A DNA stretch of 64,000 nucleotides from Aurantimonas marianensis (GCF_024195285.1 NZ_JALHBS010000007.1:1-64000), one strand, 5' to 3'. Shown: positions 26,615 to 36,406, numbered from the stretch's first letter. Made by a program: numbers and translations. The notes: generated by a model not told the origin, from the sequence alone.

Positions 26615-27408
26615 TGGAGGCGAGCGCCCTTCGGCCGGCGGGCTCCTCGCGCGGCGAAGCCGATACGAGCCGGATGATCGCCGGCATCGCGGTCACCGAT
26701 CTGTCGGGCGCGGCGGTCATCGCGGCGCTTGCCGGCGCGCTCGCGTCCGGCCGGACCACGCGGCTCGCCTTCCTCAACGCCCATTGTGTCAACCTCGCCC
26801 GCCGTCACGCAGCCTACAAGCGCGCTCTGGAGCGCTTTGTCGTGATTCCCGACGGGATCGGCGTCGATATCGCGGCGCGGATGCTCTACGGCAAACCGTT
26901 CACCGAGAACCTCAACGGCACCGATTTCCTGCCCCGCCTTCTCGCGGCGCTCGACGGCCGCCTGCGCGTCGCCCTGATCGGCGGTGCTCCCGGCATCGCC
27001 GGACGTGCCGCGGCCCGGCTTGCCGCCGAGATTCCCGCGCATGATTATATCGTGGTGTCGCACGGGTTCTTCGACCACGAAGCTTGTGCCGGCGTCCTCG
27101 ACGATCTCGCCGCGGCCGAGGCCGACATCGTTCTCGTCGCCATGGGCGTCCCGGCCCAGGAGCTGTTCATCGCCGATCATCTGGACGCTCGTCACGGCCG
27201 GCTCTTCGTCGGCGTCGGCGCGCTGTTCGATTTTCTCGCCGGCAATGTCGCCCGCGCACCGCTCGCTGTGCGACGCGCCCGGATGGAATGGGTCTGGCGA
27301 CTGATGCTCGAGCCGGGCCGGATGTGGCGCCGCTATATTCTCGGCAATCCCCGCTTTCTCCTCGGCATTCTGCGCGATCGGTCGCGGCGGGAGCGGCCCG
27401 ATGACTGA
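26611..27408 (+). CDS. WecG/TagA/CpsF family glycosyltransferase
   Basis: This 265-residue GT26 enzyme has the visible family core: FLNAHCVNLARRH, PDGIGVDIAARMLYGKP, NGTDFLPRLL, the GMG-like VAMGVPAQELFI and the closing GVGALFDFLAGNVARAP. Relatives transfer N-acetylmannosamine(uronic acid) or glucose to lipid-linked intermediates. The ATG at 26611 overlaps the stop of the preceding gene; a second ATG follows directly at 26614. Its last 8 bases overlap the DUF6492 gene. Confidence 0.92.
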   Translation: MMEASALRPAGSSRGEADTSRMIAGIAVTDLSGAAVIAALAGALASGRTTRLAFLNAHCVNLARRHAAYKRALERFVVIPDGIGVDIAARMLYGKPFTENLNGTDFLPRLLAALDGRLRVALIGGAPGIAGRAAARLAAEIPAHDYIVVSHGFFDHEACAGVLDDLAAAEADIVLVAMGVPAQELFIADHLDARHGRLFVGVGALFDFLAGNVARAPLAVRRARMEWVWRLMLEPGRMWRRYILGNPRFLLGILRDRSRRERPDD

Positions 27409-28324
27409 GGCCGCGCCACGGCATGGCGCCGGGAAAGGGCGCCCCCTGCGATCGGCGATCGTCACGTCGAGCTATCGGGGCGATTTCGAGCGATGCCGAT
27501 TGCTTTGCGAAAGCATCGATCGCCGCGTTACCGGCTACACGCGCCACCTGATTCTGGTCGAGGCGGACGACGTGACATTGTTCCGGCAACTGGCTGGGCC
27601 GAGGCGGGAGATCGTCGACGAGCGCGAGCTGCTGCCGCGATGGCTGCGCCCGCTCCCGGACCCCTTGTCCTTCGGCCGCCGGCGGATCTGGTTGTCGGCC
27701 TACGGCCCGCCATTGCGCGGCTGGCACGTCCAGCAATTGCGTCGGCTGGCGATCGCCGCGACGATCCGGGAAGATGTGATGTTTTCTGTGGATTCGGACG
27801 TGGTCTTCCTGCGCGCGTTCGACGTCGGCAGCCTGTCGAGCGACGGCAAGGTTCGCTTTTTCCGGCGGCCGGGGGCGGTCGCGACCATCGATCCCGCCGC
27901 GCGCGACGAACATCGCGAATGGTCGCGACGGGCCGGCGAATTGCTGGGTATCACCGCGCCGCCCTGGACCGACACGGCCTATATCACCACGCTTCTGGCG
28001 TGGCGCACGGACACGGTGCGCGACCTCAAGCGTCGTATCGAGGCGCGCATGGGAAAGTCCTGGCTCGCGGCCATCGCGGCTTCGCGCAGCCTGTCGGAAT
28101 GCACGATCTACGGTCGTTTTGTCGACGAGTGCGAAGATCGGCCCGGTCGCCACGCGCCGAGCGACCGGGAATTGTGCCAAATCTACTGGAACGGCGCAGC
28201 ACTCGGCTCACGCGAACTGACGGATTTTGCCGCCGGGCTGGAGCCGCATCAGGTCGCCGCCGGAATCCAGTCCTTCACCGGCACCGATCCCCATCTCATT
28301 CGCCGGGCTGCGGGCTTGGCGTAA
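27401..28324 (+). CDS. DUF6492 family, putative GT-A glycosyltransferase
   Basis: This 307-residue protein resembles the DUF6492 proteins found in alphaproteobacterial polysaccharide clusters. AIVTSSYRGDFERCRLLCESI at the N-terminus and VMFSVDSDVVFLRAF (DSD near residue 130) look like the donor-binding start and DXD metal site of a GT-A transferase. GWHVQQLRRLAIA resembles the substrate loop of such enzymes. It overlaps the WecG-like gene by 8 bases, so co-function in glycan assembly is likely. Its activity has not been assigned; the fold call is inference. Its 3' end overlaps the convergent flippase gene by 29 bases. Confidence 0.78.
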   Translation: MTEAAPRHGAGKGRPLRSAIVTSSYRGDFERCRLLCESIDRRVTGYTRHLILVEADDVTLFRQLAGPRREIVDERELLPRWLRPLPDPLSFGRRRIWLSAYGPPLRGWHVQQLRRLAIAATIREDVMFSVDSDVVFLRAFDVGSLSSDGKVRFFRRPGAVATIDPAARDEHREWSRRAGELLGITAPPWTDTAYITTLLAWRTDTVRDLKRRIEARMGKSWLAAIAASRSLSECTIYGRFVDECEDRPGRHAPSDRELCQIYWNGAALGSRELTDFAAGLEPHQVAAGIQSFTGTDPHLIRRAAGLA

Positions 28325-29609
28325 GACGCCGCGTCGAGCGCGCCGCCCGTGGGCCGGTCCAGTCGAATGCCGCGTAGGTCGCGGCGGCGGACACGATCCA
28401 AAGCGCCATGAACAGCCCGTTCAGGCCGAAAATCCAGGTCTCCGGCTGCGGCGCCGCGCGCAATAGAACGACCAGAAGTCCAGCCTTGACGAGACCGACG
28501 ACCGCCAGGATCAAGGCCCGTATCCCGGTCTTGCCGCGCGCGTAAAGAAGCTCGCTCTCATATTCGATCAGATTGCGGAAGGCCGGTACCAGCAGCGCGA
28601 CCAGGATCAATGGCGCGGCCTCCGCGACGTTCTTGCCGAGCGCCGCCGGGAAGACATGCAGAAAACCGCCGAGAACGGCGAGGCCGGCGACTGAGACCAC
28701 AGCAACCGCCGCCTCGATGCCCCAGCGGACTCGCCATCGTGTCAGCCATTGGGGCGCGCGCATCAGTTTCTGGACGATCATCGTGTTGAACGATCGGATC
28801 GGCAAGGCCGTCAGATCGACGAGCCGCATCAAGATCGCGTAGATGCCCGCCATTTGCGGGCCACCGAGCGACAGGACGAGCAGCTTGTCGAGCTCGGACT
28901 GAAGGTAGAAAATGATCTCGGCGCCGGCGACCGACACGCTGTCGCGCCATCTGCTGAGATAGAGAGCGGGACGCAGACGCAGACGCTGGCGGGGATAGTA
29001 GACGACGATCGCAAAGGCTGCGGCAGCAGCGTTGGCGCCGGCATAGGCGACCGTCCATTGGGCCAGCGAGCCGTCGCCGACCATCACGAAACCGACAGCC
29101 GCCACAGCCCTGATCGCCGAGCCGGCGATGACGATGACCGCTCCGCTCAGAAAGCGCCCGAGGCCGTTGTTGACGATGACCACGATCTCCAAAGCCCGCC
29201 AGAACAGGACCTCCGCCAGGACCACCGCGACGAAGGCGCCGAGACCCATGTCGCTGGCGAAGAACGCGATGTAAAAGCCGGCCGCGGCGATGGCGACCAA
29301 GGGCAGCGACAGGGCAAAGGCGGCGATCAGCCCTGCCGTGTAGGTTCCCAGCAGGCGCGGACGCACCGTCGCGACGCGATAGAGCGGCGAGACGAAGCCG
29401 AAGCCGGCGATGCGCGACAGAACGATCCCGGATGCCGAGGCGGTAGCGAACAGGCCGAAATCGGCAACCGAAAGCCCGTTGGCGATGGAGACGAAATAGG
29501 CGAGCGACAGGACGAGGCGCCCGGCCGATCCGCCAGCCAACGAGGCGTAATCCCGAACGAGATTTAGGTTGCCCTTAAGCCTTTCGATCCAGACTGCGAA
29601 AAATGGCAT
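28296..29609 (-). CDS. Wzx-like polysaccharide flippase (MOP superfamily)
   Basis: This 437-residue membrane protein has about twelve hydrophobic spans. The N-terminal pattern LAGGSAGRLVLSLAYFVSIANGLSVADFG is typical of polysaccharide_synt flippases that move lipid-linked repeat units across the inner membrane. Central cytoplasmic SELDKLLVLSLGGPQMAGIYAI supports the family. ATG 29609 matches the usual N-terminus. It is transcribed toward the DUF6492 gene, overlaps its end tail to tail, and is divergent from the GH10 gene 30 bases away, so a compact promoter must lie between 29610 and 29638. Confidence 0.88.
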   Translation of the reverse strand: MPFFAVWIERLKGNLNLVRDYASLAGGSAGRLVLSLAYFVSIANGLSVADFGLFATASASGIVLSRIAGFGFVSPLYRVATVRPRLLGTYTAGLIAAFALSLPLVAIAAAGFYIAFFASDMGLGAFVAVVLAEVLFWRALEIVVIVNNGLGRFLSGAVIVIAGSAIRAVAAVGFVMVGDGSLAQWTVAYAGANAAAAAFAIVVYYPRQRLRLRPALYLSRWRDSVSVAGAEIIFYLQSELDKLLVLSLGGPQMAGIYAILMRLVDLTALPIRSFNTMIVQKLMRAPQWLTRWRVRWGIEAAVAVVSVAGLAVLGGFLHVFPAALGKNVAEAAPLILVALLVPAFRNLIEYESELLYARGKTGIRALILAVVGLVKAGLLVVLLRAAPQPETWIFGLNGLFMALWIVSAAATYAAFDWTGPRAARSTRRLTPSPQPGE

Positions 29610-29638
29610 GATCGCCAACCTTGGAGCACGAGGGGCAG

Positions 29639-30811
29639 ATGACGATGTCTCACCGCCGTCGAGCCGCACGATCCGCGTCCACCGACCCGCAGCGGAACGC
29701 GACGGACGGGATCCTGTCCGACCTACCAAATAGCGCGGGAACCTTAACGCGCCGTTCTCTGCTGGCCGCCGGCGCCGGACTGGCGCTGGCGCCGGGGGCG
29801 GCCGCGTCCGCCCGGGCCGAGGGTCATGGGGCGTCCCGTTCCGGCACGGTGCCGCTCGGCTGCGCGATCCAGGCCGAGTATCTCGACGTCGATCCGGCCT
29901 ACAGAAACGCCGCCGTCGAGTATTTCGACCTGATCATGCCGATGAACGAGCTGAAATTCGGGCAGATCCGGCCGACGCGCGACAGCTGGAACTTCGAGCC
30001 GGCGGACCGGCTGGTGGAGTTTGCCCTCTCCCACGGCCGCTCCACTCGCGGAACCTGCCATGTCTGGTGGAATTCGACCCCGGAATGGGTCGATCGGATA
30101 GAGACGGCACGGGAAGCGGAAGCGGCGCTCATCGAGCATATCGAACGGGTCGGCGACCGCTACAGGGGCAAGTTGATCGGCTGGGACGTCGTCAACGAGG
30201 TCATCGCGAACAATCCCCTCAGCGAGGGTCCGTTGCGGCGAACCGCCTGGCTCAAGAAGCTCGGGCCGCGGCATATTCCGATCGCCTTCGAGGCGACGGC
30301 GCGGGCCGATCCTGACGCCCGGTTGGTGATCAACGACTACGATCTCGAATTCGCCGGACCCCGCTACGATGCCCGTCGCGAGGTGATGCTGACGATCGTG
30401 CGCCAACTCCAGGATCGCAACGTCGCGGTCACCGGCGTTGGCATCCAGGGGCATCTTTATGCCGACCGGACGATCGACAAGGATGCGCTGGAAAGGTTCC
30501 ATCGTACGCTCGACGGCCTGGGCGTCGGCCTGCTGGTGACCGAGCTGGATGTGATCGATTGGGAGAGCGTGCCCGGCGCCGAGCCCCAGGACGCGACGGC
30601 CCACCGCCTGGTGGCCGATCTTCTCGACGGGGTCTTTGCCTTCCAGGCGCCGGAATCAGTGATCGTCTGGGGTGTCAGCGACCGTTACAGCTGGGTCTCG
30701 GACGTGCTCCCGCGTCCGGACGGCCATCCAAGCCGCCCATTGCCGCTCGATCGGGATATGTCCCCGAAGCGCTGGATGACGCTCTTGCGACAGCGTATGC
30801 GGTCGGCCTGA
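29639..30811 (+). CDS. Endo-1,4-beta-xylanase-like glycoside hydrolase family 10, Tat-exported
   Basis: This 390-residue GH10 enzyme begins with a long leader ending in a twin-arginine signal (TRRSLLAAGAGLALAPGAAASARA, in pieces; Arg38-Arg39), so it is folded before export. The catalytic acid is Glu187 in GWDVVNEV and the nucleophile Glu302 in LLVTELDV; MNELKFGQIRP and GIQGHLY are further GH10 marks. Retaining hydrolysis of a beta-1,4 chain is expected. Lying inside a polysaccharide synthesis island, it may trim the organism's own polymer rather than plant xylan. ATG 29645, nine bases after GAGGGG, is an equally good start. Confidence 0.92.
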   Translation: MTMSHRRRAARSASTDPQRNATDGILSDLPNSAGTLTRRSLLAAGAGLALAPGAAASARAEGHGASRSGTVPLGCAIQAEYLDVDPAYRNAAVEYFDLIMPMNELKFGQIRPTRDSWNFEPADRLVEFALSHGRSTRGTCHVWWNSTPEWVDRIETAREAEAALIEHIERVGDRYRGKLIGWDVVNEVIANNPLSEGPLRRTAWLKKLGPRHIPIAFEATARADPDARLVINDYDLEFAGPRYDARREVMLTIVRQLQDRNVAVTGVGIQGHLYADRTIDKDALERFHRTLDGLGVGLLVTELDVIDWESVPGAEPQDATAHRLVADLLDGVFAFQAPESVIVWGVSDRYSWVSDVLPRPDGHPSRPLPLDRDMSPKRWMTLLRQRMRSA

Positions 30812-30919
30812 CGCAACGTAATGAGGCCGCCATCGTTGGCGCGTTAACCGTTTCTTGAGCATGAATCTGCATTTTGGACGGATCAGGGTCCGCGGCAGAC
30901 GTTCGGCTCCGGCAATTCG

Positions 30920-32986
30920 GTGACGCCCATGTTCTCGACTTCCTCAGCGACAAATCCGAAGGCGAGCGCCCGGTTGGGCGCGAATGCGATGGCTGGCGAG
31001 CGTTCCGGACAGACTTCGCTGATCGACCCCATCTACGTTTTCCGCCGGGTCTGGGCCTCGAAATCGCTGATCGCCCTGACCACGTTTCTCGGTATCGCGC
31101 TCGCCATCTTGTTGGCTCTGTCGACACCGAAACTCTACACCGCCGACACCCAGATCCTGGTCGATCCGCGCGACATAAAGGTCGTGCAGAACGAAGTCAC
31201 CCCGAACGGTCTGCCCAACGAGGCGACGCTTGCGCTGATCGAAAGCCAGATCGCGGTCGTCTATTCGAACAACGTCCTGAACCGGGTGATCGACGAAGCC
31301 GGGCTCGAAAGCGACCCGGAATTCAACGGGACGGGCGAGACGCTTTTCGGCTCGATCTTTCCGAACCTCGTGTCCTTCCTCCGCCAGGACGACGTCGAAA
31401 GCGGACGCCAACGGCTCGTGACGCTGAAGAACCTTCGCAAGGCGATGACGGTCACGCGCGATGCCAAGAGCTTCATCATCAATCTTGCGGTCGAGACGAG
31501 GGATCCGGAGAAATCCGCCGAGCTGTCCCGCCTGATCGGCGCCACCTTCATCGATCAACTCGGGCGGGTTCAATCCCAGACAGCGCGGCGCGCCAGCGAC
31601 GCGCTGTCGTCGCGGCTGGCCGAACTGCGCCAGTCCGTCGCCGATGCCGAGCGGGCCGTCGAGGAATACAAGACCGAGAACCGACTCGTCGGCGTCGGCG
31701 GACGGTTGGTCGACGACGATTACATCCTGCGCACCAACGATCAGCTTGCACGGTCGCGCGGCGAGATGGCGGCGCTGCGGGTGCGGGCCGAGCAGATGAA
31801 GAACGTCAGCATCGACGATGTCGTCAAAGGCTCATTTCCCGAGGAGCTGACGTCGGAGGCGTTGACCCGGCTGCGCAACACCTACTCCGAACTTGCCCAG
31901 CAAGCAGCCGTGCTCAGCACCACACTCGGCCCCCGCCATCCGCAGCGCCTCGCCAGTCAGGAGGCGCTGGCCTCGGCCAGGAACGCCATACGCGCCGAGC
32001 TGAACCGCATCGTCGCCGCGGCGCAGACCGATTTGACCCGCGCCGAACAGACCGACCGTGATCTGACCGAGCAGATCACGGCGTTGAAGACCAAACAGCT
32101 CGCCACCAGCGAATCCTTCGTCAAGCTGCGCGAACTCGAGCGCGAGGTCGAAGCGTCGCGGGCGGTCTACGAGGCGTTTCTCTTGCGCGCGCGCGAAACC
32201 GGCGAGCAGGAAAGCCTGAATACGGCCAATGTCCATGTCATCTCCGAGGCGACGCCGCCGCTGGAGCCGTCGAGCCTCGCCCGGCGGACCATGGTCCTTC
32301 TCGGTGCGGTTCTCGGTTTTCTCGCGGGGGTCGGCATCGCGGTGCTCCGCGCCACCGTCCTGTTCTTCCAGGAGGGTCGGCCGTTCGATCGTATCGCTTC
32401 GGACAGCGCGCCGGTGGCCGTCGGTTTCGAAGGGGCCGGATATCGGGGACGCGCGGCCTATGCGCCTGGCTTTTATCAGACCGCCGGCCTCTATTCCGCC
32501 GCTCCCCTCGGCATCGGCGCCGGGCGAGAGGCAGGCGACGCTGACGCCGTCGCCGCTGGCGAGGCGGCTCAGGCCGACACGGCCGGAATCCGTCCTGCGG
32601 TCTACGCCGAAACGGGGGAACTCCGCCGTCCGAGCGATGAGGCGGGTGAACCGAGCCGGAACCAGCCAGAATCCGACAACCCGGTCGGAACGAGCCCGGT
32701 CGATGGCGAGCGGTTGGCTAGCGAAGAGGACGCGGACCCGAAGCCATCGGTCGATTTGCCGGATTCGCCCGATGGGGGAGCGGAATCCGCATCCGCCGAC
32801 GATGTAGCGCAGACCCGCGAGGAACTGCGCCAAAAAATACGCGCGATCGCCGCGGAACGCCCCGAAATCGGCGACCAGGATAACGAGCTCGGTCAAGACG
32901 ATGCGGAAGTCGAGCGTCTCCAGCTCGATATTGCGGCCGTCAAGCGGCACATCGCAGAAATCCGCGAGCGGCGTCAGGTCCACTGA
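30920..32986 (+). CDS. Polysaccharide copolymerase, Wzz/GumC-like (PCP type), no kinase domain
   Basis: This 688-residue chain-length/export protein spans the inner membrane. It has a Wzz domain after residue 30 (SLIDPIYVFRRVWASK), a first span near 49-69, and a long periplasmic coiled coil with the GumC-like pieces TLGPRHPQ and KLRELEREVEASRAVYEAFL. The proline-rich approach PPLEPSSLARRT precedes the second span near 460. The C-terminal 200 residues are acidic, low-complexity, and end in a predicted coil (EVERLQLDIAAVKRHIAEIRE). No Walker motifs, so the autokinase, if any, is separate. GTG 30920 and ATG 30929 are both possible starts. Confidence 0.9.
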   Translation: MTPMFSTSSATNPKASARLGANAMAGERSGQTSLIDPIYVFRRVWASKSLIALTTFLGIALAILLALSTPKLYTADTQILVDPRDIKVVQNEVTPNGLPNEATLALIESQIAVVYSNNVLNRVIDEAGLESDPEFNGTGETLFGSIFPNLVSFLRQDDVESGRQRLVTLKNLRKAMTVTRDAKSFIINLAVETRDPEKSAELSRLIGATFIDQLGRVQSQTARRASDALSSRLAELRQSVADAERAVEEYKTENRLVGVGGRLVDDDYILRTNDQLARSRGEMAALRVRAEQMKNVSIDDVVKGSFPEELTSEALTRLRNTYSELAQQAAVLSTTLGPRHPQRLASQEALASARNAIRAELNRIVAAAQTDLTRAEQTDRDLTEQITALKTKQLATSESFVKLRELEREVEASRAVYEAFLLRARETGEQESLNTANVHVISEATPPLEPSSLARRTMVLLGAVLGFLAGVGIAVLRATVLFFQEGRPFDRIASDSAPVAVGFEGAGYRGRAAYAPGFYQTAGLYSAAPLGIGAGREAGDADAVAAGEAAQADTAGIRPAVYAETGELRRPSDEAGEPSRNQPESDNPVGTSPVDGERLASEEDADPKPSVDLPDSPDGGAESASADDVAQTREELRQKIRAIAAERPEIGDQDNELGQDDAEVERLQLDIAAVKRHIAEIRERRQVH

Positions 32987-33102
32987 GACGGCGGCCCGGT
33001 TTCGCCATCGCAAACCGCGATCGCGCACGCGCGCGAATTTGATCCATCCTCGAGTCCGATCGCGACCTCGGTCGTTGGTGTTTCGCCCCACGATGGCGAC
33101 TC

Positions 33103-33130
33103 TTGCGTTTCCCTTCGGTCGAGCTAGCTT
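33103..33130 (+). promoter_or_regulatory. Candidate promoter of the agl operon
   Basis: TTGCGT (33103-33108) and TAGCTT (33125-33130) with 16 bases between them lie about 88 bases before aglE. No AglR-type LacI regulator gene is adjacent and I see no clear LacI-like operator. Confidence 0.4.
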
Positions 33131-33218
33131 CGAAAGAAGGGCATCCGTCGCGGGGAGTGGCCGGATGCAGGGCATGGACGATCGGCGCGCCCGATCGGGA
33201 CACCAGGGAGGATTTCTC

Positions 33219-34418
33219 ATGACGCTTTCGCGGCTGGTTCTGGCATTCGCCGCCTCGACCCTTTTCACCGGCGGCGCGTTCGCCGCCGAGTTGTCACTGG
33301 TCTCCGGTTCCGTTGGCAAGGACATCGAGGAATTGCGGGGGCAGCTCGACGCGTTCGAGAAGGAATCCGGCCATACGGTGAAGATCGTCGAGATGCCGGC
33401 GTCGACCACCGATCAGTTCGGCCAGTACCGGCTGTGGCTGTCCGCCGGCAACGCCGATGTCGACGTCTACCGGACCGACGTGATCTGGGCACCGCAGCTC
33501 GCCGGCGGCCTCGTCGACCTGACCGAGGCGGCCAAGGATATCGTCGGCCAGCATTTTCCCTCGATGATCGAGTCGCAGACGGTCGACGGAAAGCTCGTCG
33601 CCCTGCCGATGTATACCGACGCTCCGGCGCTCTATTACCGCACGGACCTTCTGGAAAAATACGGCAAGGAGCCGCCGACGACATGGTCGGAGCTGGAGGC
33701 CATCGCCAAGGAAATCCAGGACAAGGAGCGCGAGGCCGGCAACAGCCAGATGAACGGTTTCGTCTTCCAGGGCGCGCCCTATGAGGGGCTGACCTGCGAT
33801 GGCCTGGAATGGGTGGCGAGCCACGGTGGCGGCCAGATCGTCTCGCCCGACGGCGAGATCACCATCAACAATCCAAAGGCCGCGGCCGCGCTCGAAAAGG
33901 CCAAGGGTTGGGTCGGAACAATCGCCCCAGACGGCGTCCTTGCCTACAAGGAGGAAGAGTCGCGCGGCGTCTGGCAGACCGGCAATGCCGTGTTCATGCG
34001 TAACTGGCCCTACGCCTACGCGCTGTCGAACGGCGACGATTCCGCCGTCGCCGGCAAGTTCGACGTGGTGCCGCTTCCGGCCGGCGAAGGCGGTTCGTCG
34101 GCCGCATGCCTCGGCGGCTGGAATCTGGCGGTCTCGAAATACTCGCAAAACCAGGAGGCGGCGATCGATCTCGTCAAGTTCCTGAGCTCGGAAAAGGCGC
34201 AGAAGCAGCGCGCCGTCAACCAGTCGCGGCTGCCGACGATCCCGTCGCTCTACGACGACCCGGAGATCGCAGAGAAGCAACCGATCGTCGCCGAATGGAA
34301 AGAGGCCAGTACAACGAGGTCTCGAAGGAGTTCTGGACGGCCGTCAACGAGACGCTGTCCGGCCGTGGCTCGGCCGCCGACAATCTCGATCAGCTCGAAA
34401 AACGTCTGCGTCGCCTGA
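33219..34418 (+). CDS. aglE: Alpha-glucoside ABC transporter substrate-binding protein, C-terminus frameshifted
   Basis: This periplasmic binding protein resembles rhizobial AglE (trehalose/maltose/sucrose type). The signal peptide is residues 1-23 (LVLAFAASTLFTGGAFA), then ELSLVSGSVGKDIEEL; GNADVDVYRTDVIWAPQL, MYTDAPALYYRTDLL and GGWNLAVSKYS are family marks. ATG 33219 follows AGGGAGG at 7 bases. Translation is normal to EWKE (codon at 34302-34304) and then runs into a Ser/Arg/Pro-rich stretch of 38 residues that is not protein-like. The expected C-terminus appears in another frame from 34307. Comparison with the family suggests some 15 residues are lost at the junction, so this is a deletion rather than a single-base slip. 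The transporter may be impaired, or the assembly may be wrong here. Confidence 0.85.
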   Translation: MTLSRLVLAFAASTLFTGGAFAAELSLVSGSVGKDIEELRGQLDAFEKESGHTVKIVEMPASTTDQFGQYRLWLSAGNADVDVYRTDVIWAPQLAGGLVDLTEAAKDIVGQHFPSMIESQTVDGKLVALPMYTDAPALYYRTDLLEKYGKEPPTTWSELEAIAKEIQDKEREAGNSQMNGFVFQGAPYEGLTCDGLEWVASHGGGQIVSPDGEITINNPKAAAALEKAKGWVGTIAPDGVLAYKEEESRGVWQTGNAVFMRNWPYAYALSNGDDSAVAGKFDVVPLPAGEGGSSAACLGGWNLAVSKYSQNQEAAIDLVKFLSSEKAQKQRAVNQSRLPTIPSLYDDPEIAEKQPIVAEWKEASTTRSRRSSGRPSTRRCPAVARPPTISISSKNVCVA

Positions 34419-34438
34419 AACGCAGCGCCTGGGAGTGA
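34307..34438 (+). pseudogene. Displaced C-terminal end of aglE in a different frame
   Basis: From 34307 the frame reads QYNEVSKEFWTAVNETLSG, then GSAADNLDQLEKRLRRLK and a stop at 34438. This is the usual C-terminal helix pair of AglE-like binding proteins. It is out of register with the upstream aglE frame by the two bases 34305-34306 that follow the last good codon, and the short segment normally joining WKE to QYNEVS is absent. Confidence 0.75.
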
Positions 34439-34443
34439 AAATC

Positions 34444-34501
34444 AGCCGACATCGATCGGCTAACAGCAGCGGCGGGAAGCCGTGGAGGCATGCCGCCGCT
34501 G
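34444..34501 (+). other. Two intercistronic hairpins between aglE and aglF
   Basis: AGCCGA/TCGGCT (34444-34461, 6-base loop) is followed by a 9-bp stem CAGCGGCGG/CCGCCGCTG (34467-34501, 17-base loop). Neither has a T-run. Hairpins behind the binding-protein gene commonly protect its mRNA and lower permease expression; that role is inferred here. Confidence 0.55.
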
Positions 34502-34566
34502 GCTGAAGGACACGGGGGTAACGGCTTCGCGGCCAGCCGGTGGAACAGGTCGATGGGAGGACGAAG

Positions 34567-35565
34567 ATGGCCAATGTTTCGCTGGGCGTGCCGCCGACGG
34601 ACAAGGCGATCGCGGCCGAGGAGCAGGGGGCGGCCGGCCGTTCCGATCTCTCCCGCCAACGGCTGAAATCGGCCTGGCTGTTCCTGACTCCCATGCTCGT
34701 CGTGCTGGCGCTGGTCGCCGGCTGGCCGCTGCTCCAGACGATCTGGTTCTCCTTCACCAACGCCAGCCTCGACAATGTGGCAGGCGCCGAGTTCGTCGGC
34801 TTCCGGAACTATTGGGAATATGTCGATTACGGCGACGGGGAGGGCGAATATTTCGGCCTCCTGTTCGACCCGCAATGGTGGAACTCGGTCTGGAACACCG
34901 TCTACTATTCGGTGATATCGGTCTCCATCGAGACCGTTCTGGGCCTTGCCTTCGCCCTCGTTCTCAACGCCGAATTCAAGGGGCGCGCCCTTGTGCGCGC
35001 GGCGGTCCTGATCCCCTGGGCGATCCCGACCATCGTTTCGGCGAAGATGTGGGCCTGGATGATGAACGACCAGTTCGGCATCCTCAACGACATGCTGATG
35101 GCGATCGGCGTCCTGTCCGCCCCGGTCGCATGGACCGCGACGCCCGAAACGGCGATGTGGGCGGTGATCATCGTCGATGTGTGGAAGACGACACCGTTCA
35201 TGGCGCTCTTGATCCTCGCGGGCCTCCAGATGGTGCCGGGCGACATCTACGAGGCGGCGAAGATCGACGGCATCCACCCGGTCAAGGTGTTCTGGAAGGT
35301 GACGCTGCCGCTGATCCGGCCCGCCATCCTCGTCGCCGTCATCTTCCGCGCGCTGGACGCCTTGCGCGTCTTCGACCTCATCTATGTGCTGACACCGAAC
35401 AACACCGACACCAAGACGATGTCGGTCTTCGCTCAGGAAAACCTCTTCCAGTTCGACAAGTTCGCCTACGGATCGGCGGCCTCGACGCTTCTGTTCCTGG
35501 TCATCGCCTTCATCACGCTGTTCTACATCAAGGTCGCAAGGCTCGAACTCGGGAGAGGGCGCTGA
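34567..35565 (+). CDS. aglF: Alpha-glucoside ABC transporter permease 1
   Basis: This 332-residue MalF-type permease has a cytoplasmic N-tail, a first span at LFLTPMLVVLALVAGWPLL, about six spans in all, and the EAA loop DIYEAAKIDGIHPVKVFWKVTLPLIRP (pieces near 236-262) that docks to the ATPase. ATG 34567 is preceded by GGGAGG. It overlaps no neighbour but is one base from the aglG start, so the two are tightly coupled. Confidence 0.94.
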   Translation: MANVSLGVPPTDKAIAAEEQGAAGRSDLSRQRLKSAWLFLTPMLVVLALVAGWPLLQTIWFSFTNASLDNVAGAEFVGFRNYWEYVDYGDGEGEYFGLLFDPQWWNSVWNTVYYSVISVSIETVLGLAFALVLNAEFKGRALVRAAVLIPWAIPTIVSAKMWAWMMNDQFGILNDMLMAIGVLSAPVAWTATPETAMWAVIIVDVWKTTPFMALLILAGLQMVPGDIYEAAKIDGIHPVKVFWKVTLPLIRPAILVAVIFRALDALRVFDLIYVLTPNNTDTKTMSVFAQENLFQFDKFAYGSAASTLLFLVIAFITLFYIKVARLELGRGR

Positions 35566-35566
35566 C

Positions 35567-36394
<828 letters not shown>

Positions 36395-36406
36395 GGCGCG
36401 AGTAGG

